A DNA stretch of 64,000 nt from the NCBI GenBank assembly GCA_022695795.1, contig MU404072.1, positions 186,001 to 250,000 on the forward strand, read 5' to 3'. The notes under the pieces are model-generated. The model saw nothing but the letters and a program-made list of their open reading frames with translations, had not been told where the DNA came from and did not search any database. Position numbers and translations under genes: made by a program. The stretch's first letter is position 1. Every line of letters starts with the position of its first letter. This DNA is from Biscogniauxia marginata. Taxonomy: Eukaryota > Ascomycota > Sordariomycetes > Xylariales > Xylariaceae. Below, one piece after another: positions 1 to 11,705 of the stretch.

Positions 1-782
1 ACACGGCAACCCAGTTCGTGAGTCAGCGGATATGCCCCGTCTTCCAGGTCTCCAATGTCACTGGCCAGAATCTGGACCTTGTACGGACGTTCTTAAATAT
101 CCTACCGCACCATGGGCGTTACGACTCCGATGCCCCTTTCGAATTCCAGGTCAACGACACGTTCTCCGTGCCTTTTGTTGGTACCGTTGTTAGTGGTATT
201 GTTAAGTCTGGCGTTATACACGCAGGCGACAATGTCCTCATTGGGCCCGATTCGTTAGGCCAATTCATACAGACGAGTATCCGCTCTGTCGAGCGGAAAC
301 GAATAGGCGTCCCTGCTGCTTCTGCTGGCCAATCGGCCAGTTTCGCTTTGAGAAAAGTGCGACGGAAAGATGTGAGGAAAGGAATGGTGGTACTGCCCAA
401 GCTAGAAGGCCAGTCATTGCCCAAGGTTTACCAAGAGTTCGTGGCCGAGGTACTGATACTATCGCACGCAACTACCATCAAGAAAAAGTACCAGGCCATG
501 CTTCATGTCGGGCCTGTCTCACAAACATGCGCCATCATCGACGTGGACCGTCCCTATATACGAACGGGGGATCGGGCTACTGTAGCATTCCGTTTCGTCC
601 AACGCCCTGAATATCTAGCCCCGGGTGATCGTCTGTTGTTTCGGGAAGGGCGTACTAAAGGCCTTGGTATTGTTAAGTCGGTCGGTTACGATCCTCGGAA
701 GCCATTGATGCCGCGCCAGCCGGATAACGCTGCAGAAAATGGCCCCGAAGAGTCTAATGGTTCAGCTGGTAAGGGCATTTGA
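1..782 (+). CDS. GTP-binding protein, GTPBP1/GTPBP2-like, C-terminal part (5' partial)
   Basis: This is the C-terminal 259 residues of a translational-type GTPase of the GTPBP1/GTPBP2 group, relatives of EF-Tu that act in mRNA surveillance and translation in animals. The reading frame is already open at base 3 and runs to TGA at 780-782, so the gene starts upstream of the window. The G-domain with its P-loop is outside the window. What remains starts with the end of the G-domain (FQVSNVTGQNLDL, near base 48). EF-Tu domain II follows (FSVPFVGTVVSGIVKSG then AGDNVLIGP), then domain III (HATTIKKKYQAMLHVG and YIRTGDRATVAFRF). The last about 30 residues are a low-complexity tail. No intron is needed in the visible part. 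The family call rests on recognition of these motifs. The fungal protein's exact role is inferred. Confidence 0.85.
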   Translation, partial: TATQFVSQRICPVFQVSNVTGQNLDLVRTFLNILPHHGRYDSDAPFEFQVNDTFSVPFVGTVVSGIVKSGVIHAGDNVLIGPDSLGQFIQTSIRSVERKRIGVPAASAGQSASFALRKVRRKDVRKGMVVLPKLEGQSLPKVYQEFVAEVLILSHATTIKKKYQAMLHVGPVSQTCAIIDVDRPYIRTGDRATVAFRFVQRPEYLAPGDRLLFREGRTKGLGIVKSVGYDPRKPLMPRQPDNAAENGPEESNGSAGKGI

Positions 783-2817
783 CCATCCACTGGTGTCAAG
801 GTGGGTGCTTAGACAGTGTCAACTGATCTTAAGCTTCTCGAGTTAGGGATTGCGGACGTATGAGACGGATATGAAATAACCAGGGTGTTCCCTAGCGATG
901 ACGTGTCTCGGAAGCGAAGTTTGGGCTTTTTTGATAGATAGGAAATTCCTATCTCATACCCAGGGGTTGAAACGAAGCGGAGGCCTGTTCAATATACACC
1001 CATTAGGGTATGTTGGTTTGCTTTCCTACTTTTATATTCTTTCTTGTGTATACTATACTTCCAGCCGTTCAACTCGAGGCATCATACATATCAGCCTCTT
1101 ACCTGTCTTGGCCTATATTTAATTTTTGTCTTACACAAATCAATGATCCTTCTGCATGAACCAAACCGATCATTACATGGAGCGTATTGAACAGGGCCAC
1201 GGCAGGTGTATCATGGTGTTCAGACCGTGTCCCTCGGAGACATTTGCGGCTCAACAATCGTCCGTTCCTGTGACAAGGCTGAACGAACCTCTCCTTGAGC
1301 CTAATAGCCGTTACGCTTGTGCATCCTAGCAAGGCCCGGCACATGTCTATAGTGTGTAGTATTAATATGCAACCAAGTAGCGAGCGAAGACACGGAAAAC
1401 CGCGACGTATGTCTCTTATTTGCATTGCAAAATCAAGGTAAAGGCAATAGTGGACCAGTAACCAGTTAGTTATATCCCATGCCATTCGGCCATTGACCTC
1501 ATTCTGCTGCAAGCAAAGCTTTCACCCCTAGGATTTATAGCTTCCACGGACGGGAGTATAATCTACGTCCCCGCCGATGCTGATTGGTGGCTGTAGCGCT
1601 CATGCGGGAGTGTGGGAGTGTTTATGGGTGGGTAATCTGCAACTTCAAATGGACGGCTAAACGAGGAGATCATGTCATTCACTGATAGTAGTATCATATG
1701 TATGTACGTCTATGGGGATGCATGCATGGCATCCGTTAACAAACAAATCCAACTAGTTCAGCTATCTATGCTACCTATACATATACATGATAAACCACTT
1801 ATAAAGTAGGCGATGTGCATGGTAGTAAACGATGCGGTTTGCTATGGCAAGCCGGGAAGCTATAAGACCCCGAAGGATCTGGAGCATTATGAATCATTGT
1901 GACTTACAGATGCGCGTATGCGACTGTAATCACCGAGTTTTGCTTTCCCGAATATTCATGCAATACTACCAGTAAGGAGATAATATGACTTAGCTAAAGA
2001 CCGACGTCGACATTGAAATCTTTGAGACAGCTCTGCCTTTCGTTTATATGAACGACGAGCGAATGGAGATTCGGTCACACAAGTTTCTGCATGAAATCGG
2101 TGCACCACATGGTTACTTATGCATATGTCTTGATTGGTTTAATTACTTGGTCTATACGAGGCTGGAGATCTAGAGCCTACCTAAGAGTACCGTAGAAAGA
2201 GGCGCCTAGAATCCAGAGCGGTAGACTTTTGTTGTTATAGGATAAATCTGGTGAAGACGATTAAAGTAGTAATATCTGCAGTTAAAGAAATATAGTCCTA
2301 GTTTTTTTTCTTTCGTGTTGCGTAATGCTGTAGATCAGTAGTACACAATTTTGTATTGTAATATGAATTCCTATATCGAGACTCCTCGCTTGACTTGCGC
2401 CGGACTGAGCCAACCACGAAGCTGGAAGCTTCTCGGAGACTTTTCAACTACGGACTTCTACTTCCTTTGTATACTCCGTGGAAACCCGAAGGCAAACACC
2501 GTATAGATACGCATGAACGTTAAGCCAAGAGAGTAGCATGCGTCTACCGACATGGAAAATGGCACCTCCACATCGTGTGCTAGACTATTATTTTCCTAGA
2601 CGGATCACAATAAGGTAGAAATGGGAAATATGGGCTGGGTAGGTAGGTAGGTATATAAAGACGTAGATGTCCTTGTTGCTCCTGGGCTGAAGAAAAGCTA
2701 TGCTCACAGATTACTTGAACCAAATTCTCACTAGATTTTGTTTTCTTCCACCATCAAGGACCATACGTCTGAAATCAAACTAAGTGATAACTAGGCCAGA
2801 TCCAATTGTCAGATAAC
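783..2817. other. Intergenic, no gene seen
   Basis: No reading frame here has a recognisable domain or a convincing exon structure. A short GGTA run lies at about 2638-2652, less than 200 bp upstream of the P450 start. Confidence 0.6.
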
Positions 2818-4768
2818 ATGGCGCCTCTACACCCAGATGACCCAGCCAATTGGCCTGTGATAGGCCTTTCACTTGTGGGTTACCAAAGTTAATATTACCT
2901 ATTTACCCTGTTTCCTCTCTCAAAAATAGAGATATAAAATCAAGTCATGTTCTGGTAAATCCAGGTTCGAGGCATAAATAACTAACTAACATAAGCCCTT
3001 TTACTTTTACCAGGTAATCACTTACTATGTGCTCTTCGCATTCTACCAACTTCTGCTCTCTCCTCTACGGTCTTTCCCTGGCCCCCTTCTGTGGAAGATC
3101 TCACTGGTTCCGCGGGCCTGGGCCCTCACGCGTGGCGTCCTGCCGTTCCGCATAGCAGCGCTGCACGATCGCTACGGCCCCATCGTGCGAGTCGCGCCGA
3201 ACGAGCTCTCGTTCCGCGACGCTAATGCCTGGAGGGAGATATACGGGCACCGGGCCGCAGGGGAGGAGGAATTCCAGAAATACGACAAATTCTACAGGAT
3301 CATCGATGCGCAGCCGCATACAATTCTGACCTTGGATCGCGACTCTCACTCGACGATACGGCGGCAGCTGGCCCACGGCTTTTCGGACCGTTCGATGCGC
3401 GGACAGGAGCCCATCATCGGCGCATACGTAGACCTCCTCGTGAAGAGGCTGCGAGAGAACTGCAGCAGCAACGACGCCGTCGAGGGGAAAGGGAACCTGA
3501 TCAACCTACGCAACTGGTTCGACTGGGCCATCTTCGACATCATCGGTGACCTTGGATTTGGATCCTCCTTTAACGGGCTTGAGAAGACCGAATACCATCC
3601 CTGGGTGAGTCTCATCAATACTACGGTGAGACACTCGGCTTTGATGTCGAATCTGACGCGGCTGGGGTTCTCCGCGCCCATCCAGTGGGCATTCCGGAAG
3701 GGTCTGTTGCCGGCCAACGAGCACGAGACGCTCGTCCGGGAGAAGCTTCACCAGCGGATGGAGCTCGGCGCGGAGCGGCCGGACCTGATCGAGGGCCTGC
3801 TTCGAAATCGAGAAAAGTCCGGGTACAGCTTCGACCAGATCGCGGCGAACGCGGACCTGCTCCTTGTGGCGGGCTCCGAGACCACCTCCACGCTGCTCGG
3901 TGGCGCCACGTACCTGCTCGCAACGCACCCGGACAAGTACGCGCGCGTGGCGAAGGAGGTCCGCGACTACTTCGCAAGCGACGAGGATATCACGCTCTCG
4001 TCAGTTAGCAACCTGCCGTACATGCTTGCCTGCCTCAACGAGTCCCTACGGCACTACCCCCCCGTGGTCACGGGCTTACCGAGGGTCGTGCCCAAGGGCG
4101 GCAGACATATCGCTGGCAAGCACATCCCGGAGAATGTGAGTTGTTGTCCTTCTTTGCTGGTCCACGTGTGGCCTCCATTTGTCCTTTTAACCCCCCCTTC
4201 CTTTCATTCCCGTCACTACAGATGTGTTCCTCTCTAATTAGAGGGGGAAAACCCCCTTCTAGACCGTTGTGGCTGTATGGCAATGGCCCATCAACCATGA
4301 TCCGCGATACTGGACCGAGCCCAACTCATTCGTACCCGAACGTTGGATGGGTGAGGACCCGAAGTACAAAGGCGACCGGTTCGACGCCATGCAGCCGTTC
4401 AGCACGGGTCCGCGAAACTGTATCGGTCGAAAGTAAGTTTTTGATTCCGCTCATAGCATTCCTTTTCCCAACGTCGTCTTTAAACCTCTGGCAAATCGGA
4501 TAATAAAGCAAGAAATGAAAACGAACGTGGCATTCAAGATAGAGTGCTGACGTGAGACCCGACTACCTCCGTATACCTATGCTAACCAGCCACGTTATTA
4601 CGTTACAGTCTGGCTTATGCCGAGATGAGGCTCGTTCTCGCGAAGCTACTCTACAACTTTGACATCACTCTCGATGACAGCAGCGCCGGCTGGCTGGAGA
4701 CGCAGAAGGCGTACAGCGTGTGGGACAAGCCCCAGTTGAATGTGCATCTGAAGCCCGTCACGGTATAG
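2818..4768 (+). CDS. Cytochrome P450 monooxygenase (microsomal, fungal CYP65-type)
   Basis: Four-exon gene model: 2818-2874, 3014-4135, 4263-4432 and 4609-4768, giving 502 residues, the usual P450 length. Introns are 139, 127 and 176 nt with GTGGGT, GTGAGT and GTAAGT donors, and all phases agree. The short first exon plus the start of exon 2 form the hydrophobic N-terminal membrane anchor, followed by the proline hinge (FPGP). Visible P450 signatures are the I-helix oxygen-activation motif AGSETT (about 305-310), the K-helix ESLR (362-365), PERW (418-421) and the haem loop FSTGPRNCIG with ligand Cys446, followed by AYAEMRLVLAKLL. The sequence resembles the isotrichodermin C-15 hydroxylase/CYP65 group, so oxidation of a hydrophobic secondary metabolite or xenobiotic at the ER is likely, but the substrate cannot be read. 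No synthase or other pathway gene is adjacent. The gene appears intact. Confidence 0.9.
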
Positions 4769-5569
4769 GAAGGTATGTCGAGCAAGACACTTGGATATAT
4801 AAATGGATGTGCATCAATCAGTAGGAAATGGTACAGAACATCACCTCAAAGTGAGGATATACGAGGCTACGTGTGGGTGTTTTGAGTGGAAGAAGCCATG
4901 ATGTTGAACAAGGGAACACAGTACGAAGGCTCAGTGGCTGTTGTAGTGAGTATGTTACAGATGTCTGCTTTTCCCCTCTCTCCTCTATAAACTCTTATAC
5001 CGAGTCGGCACATGTCATTGGGGCCGGCCAAAAGATCAAACCACAGTTACAGGTTTTGGAAATATAAGACTGTTGCTGTTTTCCAAGCAGAGGGGTACTT
5101 GATATCCGTACTTTTCTGGTTGCCCTCTAGAAATCCGGTCCTTTTTTTACCTGCGTAAATTTGCCTGGAGGTATAGCACTATGACGGCACTGATGAATAG
5201 CTGGCGCGATTGCTCGAAATATACTTGTGTAACTCGGTAGAATAATGACATAGGGAGAAAAAGAAATAGAAGGATATTCATGGCTGCTATTCAGCTTTAT
5301 ATAACAGATAGCAGTTCAATAGTCTTCATAACATATGGGGCACCCTCATGATCACAAGAAGCACTGCGATTTAATTAGTGAATTAGGGAATTAAGGAGTA
5401 TGTCACGGAGGTAAGGCAAGCTAGGTACAACCAGTGTATTCCTATGGGGGAGAGATAAAGCAAGACAAACGCTTGCCCTATCCCAAAGAAAGGGGAAAGA
5501 GGCTACCCTTATATACCTACTACAGGTCAGGGACTGACCTAGAACAGGTACGCTGCGTGTTAATAGCTT
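4769..5569. other. Intergenic, no gene seen
   Basis: 3' flank of the P450 gene. I see no coding signal. Base composition falls steeply to AT-rich from about 5570. Confidence 0.6.
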
Positions 5570-6760
5570 TCGTGACCCTTGCTTATAACAAAGTATAACT
5601 TAAACTATTTACCTTTATTAAAGCCGGGAAAGGGTAATTATTAAAGGTATTATTTAAATACTTATATTAATTAAAAAATAAATATTTAAATTTTTTATAT
5701 TAAATTAATTTGTTAATATATAAAATAAATATTAAAATATAAATATAAAAAGGTAAAAATAAGGTTTTTATTATAAATAAAAGTTATAAAAAGTATTAAT
5801 ACGTATTTTACTTGTTTTAAGTTAATTTTTAATTTATAACAAGTATATAAAAATAAAAATTCTCTTTTTTATTAAAATAAAATAAGCGTTTATTTTACTT
5901 TATTTTTTCTTTTTAAAAATACATTAATTATACTTAGCTTATTTTTTTAACTTAACATTTTTATAATTATAATTTATAAAATAAATTAATAAGTTAAAAA
6001 AAAGAAACTATTTATAATTTTATAATAAAAACAAACGTTAATTACCTTTTTAATAATTAACCTTTATATAGTTTATAATATATCTTTTAATTTTTAATTA
6101 ATTAAAACTAAAAATTATTTAACGTGTTTTATAAGCGAGTAAGCCACATAAGCGAGTAAGCCACTTGATTTCCTATATAAAATCGACTTTTTCGAAAATT
6201 CATAAATTTACACATAAAAATCAGAAAAATCTCGGACCTTTTTTTCTAGTTATATAACTACATAATTTAACTAAAATAAAATTAAAAAAATTAATATTAA
6301 AAGACACGAAAAGAAAACGCGTAAAAACTAAAATTATAATAAAATACACGGACCTTTTTACGTATTTCTTTATATATTTCACTTTTTATTTTTTTTGATT
6401 TTTATTTTAGTTAAATTATGTAGTTATATAACTAGAAAAAATGGTCCGAGACTTTTCCGATTTTTACGCGTAAAGTTATGAATTTTCGAAAAAGTCGATT
6501 TTATATAAGAAACCATTTCGTCCGCGAGCTTGTTTTATTCACTCGCTTATGTGATATGTTAAACCTTTTATTTTATCTTTTAAATTAAAGTTAATTTAAA
6601 TTAATTGAATTATTAAAAATATAATATTATAATTAAAAAACGATTTAATATTGATAAATTTAATAATAATAAAATATAATAAACATGAAATTAATTTAAA
6701 AGGGGTTTAAAAGGAGGTTAAACACTAGAGATGTATTGTTAAGAGGCTATTACGTCACAA
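5570..6760. repeat. AT-rich, RIP-like relic block
   Basis: About 1.2 kb made almost entirely of A and T, with sharp borders to normal DNA on both sides. No frame is open for any useful length. The composition matches the RIP-degraded retroelements at 52-64 kb, but no retroelement domain could be recognised. It contains the inverted repeat at 6131-6553. Confidence 0.7.
6131..6553. repeat. Long inverted repeat (fold-back or MITE-like element)
   Basis: The left arm (about 6143-6290) and the right arm (about 6390-6553) are near-perfect reverse complements over about 150 bp. Both hold the blocks AAATCGACTTTTTCGAAAA, CTCGGACC and TAGTTATATAACTACATAA, in opposite orientation. The outer edge reads CACATAAGCGAGT on both sides. 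At the left edge the 17-mer ATAAGCGAGTAAGCCAC occurs twice in direct tandem (6131-6147 and 6148-6164). The loop is about 100 bp. There is no transposase. It may be a non-autonomous DNA transposon end pair or the remains of a palindromic element. Family unknown. Confidence 0.75.
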
Positions 6761-7090
6761 GTACCTTGTGTGTAGGTACATATATTTAGTCCTCAATATT
6801 AAACAATGCAATACTTTGACCAGTAGAATCAGAGTCCTAGTTCCTTACATGTGTCTAAGGACTGCCTTAAGAAGCAAGGGGGAAAAGGCAAGGGGGGAAA
6901 GACCAGCTGATCTCTCTATGATATCACGCTCATGGTTCAGCAAACCACGCTTAGTCAGTTGTCCCTAGCAAAATAATATCCATTTCGGCTATAACTACGA
7001 ACTTCCCTCCTTCACAAGCCTGATCACAAATCGAGCCCACCCAAGAAAGAGATCCCGCAGGCTTTCCACAAGCTAAACAATATCACGACA

Positions 7091-8680
7091 ATGGGACTGT
7101 GTGAGCTTCCCAATGAGATCATTACGGAGATAATCATCGAATCCAGGCCCGATGGCTTTGAGAATTTCCTGCTTACCTGTAAAAGGTTCTACTATTGTGG
7201 GGAGCATCTCATTGAACATCACAACTCCCTTAAAAGTGAGCTAGACGTTTACAACTGCAATATCTTGGACGGTAGTTGCTGCCGTTCCGTATCGCACCTT
7301 AGAGACTATTGCAGGCTCGCCAGCAATAATCTCTACGCGCGCTATGTCAAAACCATGGATTTCAACCCACATAGATCTAGTCCTTCACAATACCTAGGTT
7401 CGAATTATCTTAGCATGGAAGACAATAACCTAGAGTCAGAAATAATCAAGCAATGTGTCGCCGAATCGTCATATCTCCGCATCTCAGGAGCCAATATTGA
7501 AACCTGGCAACGGCATATACTCCCATACGGAAGCAACATAAAAATTGAAAGCCACATAGCCTTTACATCCACCTTCCTCATGACACTCCTGCCTAACGTA
7601 AAGACTATTCTTCTTCCGTTTGGCTTGGAGTATGCTGGTCCAAGTTCGTGGCCGACATACTCTAGCTCTGAGGACCTGGAGGTATGGGAGGTCATGAAGG
7701 TGATTAGGCGGAATATTGAGAATAATCCCAACGGAGCGGCACTCAGGAAGTTAACTCGGCTCTATATGGTGCAAAACGATTGGTACGGTCCGCTATTCCA
7801 AATGGATACTCTGTACCCTTTCTTGGCCCTACCAAACCTAACCTATCTATTTGCCAATCTTTGTACAGCCACAAAAGGAACTTTCTCATACGAGGTGCCT
7901 ATTTCCGATATGAGCTCTTCACTACGCACCGTCGAGCTCTATCATTGTTTTATGAACTGCGAAGGGGTCTCTCAAGTGCTTTCGAAACTGCCTCATCTAA
8001 TCTCCTTCAGATACAGTAATTACGGCTTCAGGGGAGAAAGTGACTTCGACGCAGGGGGATTCGTTGCAGCGGTGGGAAAGCAAGTAGGCGATCGTCTCGA
8101 AGATCTTAGCGTCGATATCTGCATGCACGATGGAGATATCACTACCGGTGTAGTGTCAATGGACGAGTTCACTAAGCTTAAAAGACTCGAACTCGATTGC
8201 AGAGTGTTTTATGGGCCTTCGATCGAGTCGGGAGAACGGATAGGCAAGGACCCCAAGGACCCTAAGCCAGAATACGATAAATGGACTATTCAGGCAATTC
8301 CCAGCATATATAAAATCCTACCTCGTTCTTTAGAGCGCTTGGACCTATATATCTGGGATCACGGTATACATCCTAATCCACATGTCAAGGGTCTAAAACG
8401 GCTCCTTAAAATCCGCGAACCAATTTCCGAAGGGATGCTACCGCAGTTGAAAGTCTTCAGGGTGGGAGATCTTCGTGGGGGACACCCGTACCTTGATACT
8501 AAAATCGAAAATAGTGAGGTTTTCAAGTATTTTCAGTCTTGCGGTGTCGAATGCGAGCTCTCCTCCGGCACGACGTATCCGTCCTGGATTAAGAAATTGC
8601 TACGCCGCCTTTCGAAACAGGCAACGAATTCCCTTGAAATCCCGCATTCGCCTTATGGTCCACGAAACTTCCAAATGTAA
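7091..8680 (+). CDS. F-box domain protein
   Basis: A single-exon gene of 529 residues. The ATG is the first in frame and a normal-composition leader precedes it. The N-terminus (LCELPNEIITEIIIESRP, then NFLLTCKRFYYCGEHLI, residues about 3-45) has the leucine/proline spacing of an F-box, the Skp1-binding module that attaches substrate receptors to SCF ubiquitin ligases. The rest has repeated leucine- and beta-rich segments (for example LTYLFANLC, LRTVELYHC, LKRLELDC, LERLDLYIW), as in the leucine-rich-like substrate domains of many fungal F-box proteins. No RING or kelch motif is seen. The substrate is unknown. It lies next to the AT-rich relic block, a usual place for fast-evolving F-box genes. 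Confidence 0.75.
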   Translation: MGLCELPNEIITEIIIESRPDGFENFLLTCKRFYYCGEHLIEHHNSLKSELDVYNCNILDGSCCRSVSHLRDYCRLASNNLYARYVKTMDFNPHRSSPSQYLGSNYLSMEDNNLESEIIKQCVAESSYLRISGANIETWQRHILPYGSNIKIESHIAFTSTFLMTLLPNVKTILLPFGLEYAGPSSWPTYSSSEDLEVWEVMKVIRRNIENNPNGAALRKLTRLYMVQNDWYGPLFQMDTLYPFLALPNLTYLFANLCTATKGTFSYEVPISDMSSSLRTVELYHCFMNCEGVSQVLSKLPHLISFRYSNYGFRGESDFDAGGFVAAVGKQVGDRLEDLSVDICMHDGDITTGVVSMDEFTKLKRLELDCRVFYGPSIESGERIGKDPKDPKPEYDKWTIQAIPSIYKILPRSLERLDLYIWDHGIHPNPHVKGLKRLLKIREPISEGMLPQLKVFRVGDLRGGHPYLDTKIENSEVFKYFQSCGVECELSSGTTYPSWIKKLLRRLSKQATNSLEIPHSPYGPRNFQM

Positions 8681-10077
8681 GGCCACGATTAGGGCTTATA
8701 CTACTGCAGACCTGAGCTAGAAGCCAATATGTATTCTCGTGGATCTAAGATGGATAGCGGGCGGCGTATACGAATTCGCCGGTTTCTAGGGTACCTATGT
8801 AATACCTAAGGTATTCTTATCATCGACATATCGCAATCCTAGACTACGGTTGTGCTAAGTCATTTCTCTGACGACACCGGCTTTCTAAAAAGCAGAAGAA
8901 AAAAAAGAGAGAGAAAAAGGAGTAGGAGAGCAGTCATCGACTGAAATGTCGTTACCGGCGAATGAAGAGAAGCCTTGAGAGGCTTTACCTTGAGGTTCGA
9001 TTCGATGATGATAACTTCGTTCTAAACCCATGGGTTTACATCTTTACATTTAATCCGGCAGAACTGGATGATCCCTAGTTTACTCGGAAAGAGTGTAGAA
9101 TTTTGTCTAAAATGTCTTACAACAAGATCGTATTCGCTGACCGAGCCGCGCTTCTTCGTTGCCTACATCAACGGTCCCATGATTATCAAGGAACAATAAT
9201 ACAAGACAGTACTGATAGGGGTGGAGATCGGAATAGAAAACTCGCTAATGAGGTATAGATTAGAACTTAGGTATTTAACGAGTGTGTATAATTTCTCTCC
9301 TGGGTAGTAGAGAATCACAAGAGTCCTTCTGAATACAAGTGCTTACTCTTTGGCCCCAATTCTTTTGCCTTAACGCTTCGGTAAAGCTCTAGGGGACCTG
9401 GTATCTTCTACCTAGTTAGTACAACAACAGATTATCCACAGCCCTGTGTCAAAACTCATAGGTGATTACTAGTCTTAATACTTTCATAGTATTTATTAAA
9501 TACCTAGGTAACCTCGGACTTTATCAAAAACAACCCGCCGGGTATTCATTCGGCCGAGCGTAGGGTTGGGGGGTATATCCTACTACCGAACCTAGGAGTT
9601 ATACTAATCTCTACTAGGTTCCCCATCTCTCTTTGTGCACCGCACCAGACTCTTGAAAAAAAGGTAACCAAACCAAACGACTCCTTGATAATGCATTCCC
9701 AACTTTTTATAGCCCACATGTTGATTCGTAACGTGCCCCTGCTCCAGCGACTTCTCTCGGCTCCGCAAGTAGAACTCAAAATTATGTATGCCCACCGTCA
9801 GGGATCCTCGCTGCCAGGGCTGGAAAAAAAAAACACCAGCCAACCATCGCTTGTTGGGGGTATTGTTGTAAACCGAAATAAAACAAGAAAATAAATTCAA
9901 GAATGGTGAACCACGGTGAGGTGGAAACACCTCGTCGCTTCCAGATACCGATTCCCGTCTATCCTGCGTAGCATTTCGTCGCTCATCGCTTTGAAGGGGG
10001 GGAGAAGAAGAAATCCGTGAGAATCATAAAAATAAAAATAAATGTTAAGAGTGAGGCCTCAAACGAGGCGAGGTAGG
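8681..10077. other. Intergenic, no gene seen
   Basis: It separates the 3' end of the F-box gene from the 3' end of the convergent arrestin gene. A purine-rich tract is at about 8885-8930. Frames of up to 108 codons at 9546-9930 overlap each other on both strands and carry no recognisable domain. Confidence 0.55.
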
Positions 10078-11705
10078 TCATGAAGACGATGCCGACGATG
10101 ACGACGCCTGCGGTTGAGGTGTTGGGAACGGGCGCGGTAGCTCCTCGTACGCCGGGCTCTCCCCGCGCCGCCCGATGATCTCGGTGGCGGCCCGCTCCTG
10201 CTCGTCGTGGCTCCGGCGGCCGAGCGTGAGGTCCTCGACGCTATCGCAGGAGATCACGCCCGAGTAGGCGGGCGGGCTGGGCGGCACGTCCTGGTAGATG
10301 GGGGGGGCCTCGTTGTCCCAGCTGACGCCGAGCCCGGCGCGCTCGGTCAGCACGACGCCGAAGTGCATGCGCAGGATGCGGGCGACGCCCGTGGGCGTGA
10401 TCTGGCTCGGCTGGGCCACGGGCGCGTACTCCTGGACCACGACCATCTCGACGACGAGCTGGTGTGTGATCTCGGTGCCGTCGCCGCCCTTGAAGTCGCA
10501 CGCGGCCTTCGCCGACGGCGTGCATTGGTACTCCACCTCCATCTCGATGTTGCCGTTGGGGGAGTAGTCCGCCTTCCACCCGCTGTGCAAGTCGGCGTGA
10601 GCGAGAGTGCGCGAGTCGCTGCGCGGCGTGCCCTTCTTCGCGGGCAGGCCCGTTTCGGGGCCCTTGGGGGAGTGCTTCTCGCACGCCGGAGCCACCGTGG
10701 CCAGGTGCTCCTCGAGCTTCCACGACAGCCGCTTGAGCTTCCAGTACTCGACCGACTTGGCGTCCACGTTGTGCTTGACGATGCCCTCGAGGCGCATTGT
10801 GAACTGGTTGGCGCTGATCGGGTGGATGATCTGCGCGAAGTGCACGCTGGCAGTAATATTGGTGGGTGGGAAGATGCGCACGCTGTGGTGCGGGAGGTCG
10901 GGCACGGGCAACGAGCGCCTGACGTCGATGGTCTTGTTGAGCTTGAGCACGGGCCCAGTCTTGGGCTTCACCTCAGCGGTAAACTCGTAGGTGATGGACA
11001 TGATGGAGTTCTCTGTAGTTGCTGGCAAGTATCCATCTAATAAGACGGAAAAGGGGAACTCGTGTGTTCCTATATCTTAGAAGTCAGTGACTATAACGAC
11101 ATCTCTCGGATGGAGTAAAACTTGATGGCCAACTTACGCTTCGAGAGCGCAGTGGGCTCTCGCAGGAAGGACCACATCTTCAGCTCGGTCCTCTGGTTCT
11201 GGCAGCTTTGGCAGTGGTGGTTGAACGGTCTCTTCTGCGTGACGTGAATCTCCAGCTTTGCATCGAAACTCTCAACGTCGAAGGCCTCCTCCTTGACGCA
11301 CAGGAGCAGCTGACCCGAAACCAAGGCGCCGGTGCTCTCCTCCGTGCTCCCGTGCATCACGACCGGTGGCGACTCGATCTTCCAATCCAGGGAGGCATGC
11401 GGGTTCTGTGATTGGTCCTTGTGCAGCTTGGGTCCGCCCAGGTGTAGGGCCGGAAAACTCAGCCGGTGCTTCTCCTTGGCCGGTTCGGGCATCTTTACCG
11501 CTGGCGCCGCCGCAATGGCAGATTGGTGTTGTTCCTCGGCGCTTTCGTCTATTGACGATGCATAAGAGGACGTGCGACTTGTGCGTTCCCGCGACGAGCT
11601 CGATCTTGTGTGTGTTGTAGGACTGTTTCTGCGTTGAACGGATGCTTTGATGTTGTGGATGCTGTCATTAGACGACCGGAAGAAATCTACCACACGGTGT
11701 GGCAT
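10078..11705 (-). CDS. Arrestin-related trafficking adaptor, LDB19/ART1-like
   Basis: Two exons on the minus strand: 11705-11138 and 11069-10078, with a 68-nt intron (GTAAGT...TAG), giving 519 residues. The junction reads SKRTHEFPFSVLLDGYLPAT, the conserved core of LDB19-type arrestin domains. The N-terminus (MPHRVVDFFRSS) is followed by a Ser/Arg-rich disordered stretch to about residue 75 and then the arrestin-like beta domain. The region SLPVPDLPHHSVRIFPPTNI and the Cys-containing VAPACEKH are also family features. Near the C-terminus are PPIY (about 445-448) and PPAY (about 455-458), PPxY motifs that bind WW domains of Rsp5/NEDD4 ubiquitin ligases. The expected role is recruiting Rsp5 to plasma-membrane nutrient permeases for endocytosis. 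Family placement is firm. Cargo is unknown. The upstream in-frame ATG at 11870 would add a lysine-rich stretch and was not chosen. Confidence 0.88.

Noticed and set aside
1099..1512. 137-codon minus frame downstream of the GTPBP1-like gene
   Set aside because: No domain, low-complexity Arg/Cys/Leu composition and no splice partners; probably chance.
2818..4768. Secondary-metabolite cluster around the P450
   Set aside because: No polyketide synthase, peptide synthetase, terpene cyclase, transporter or tailoring gene is adjacent.
8990..9010. GGTTCGATTCG, similar to a tRNA B-box
   Set aside because: No A-box at the right distance and no acceptor-stem pairing around it.
10207..11040. 277-codon plus-strand frame opposite the arrestin gene
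   Set aside because: It is the antisense shadow of the GC-rich arrestin exon; the minus strand has the recognisable domain and PPxY motifs.
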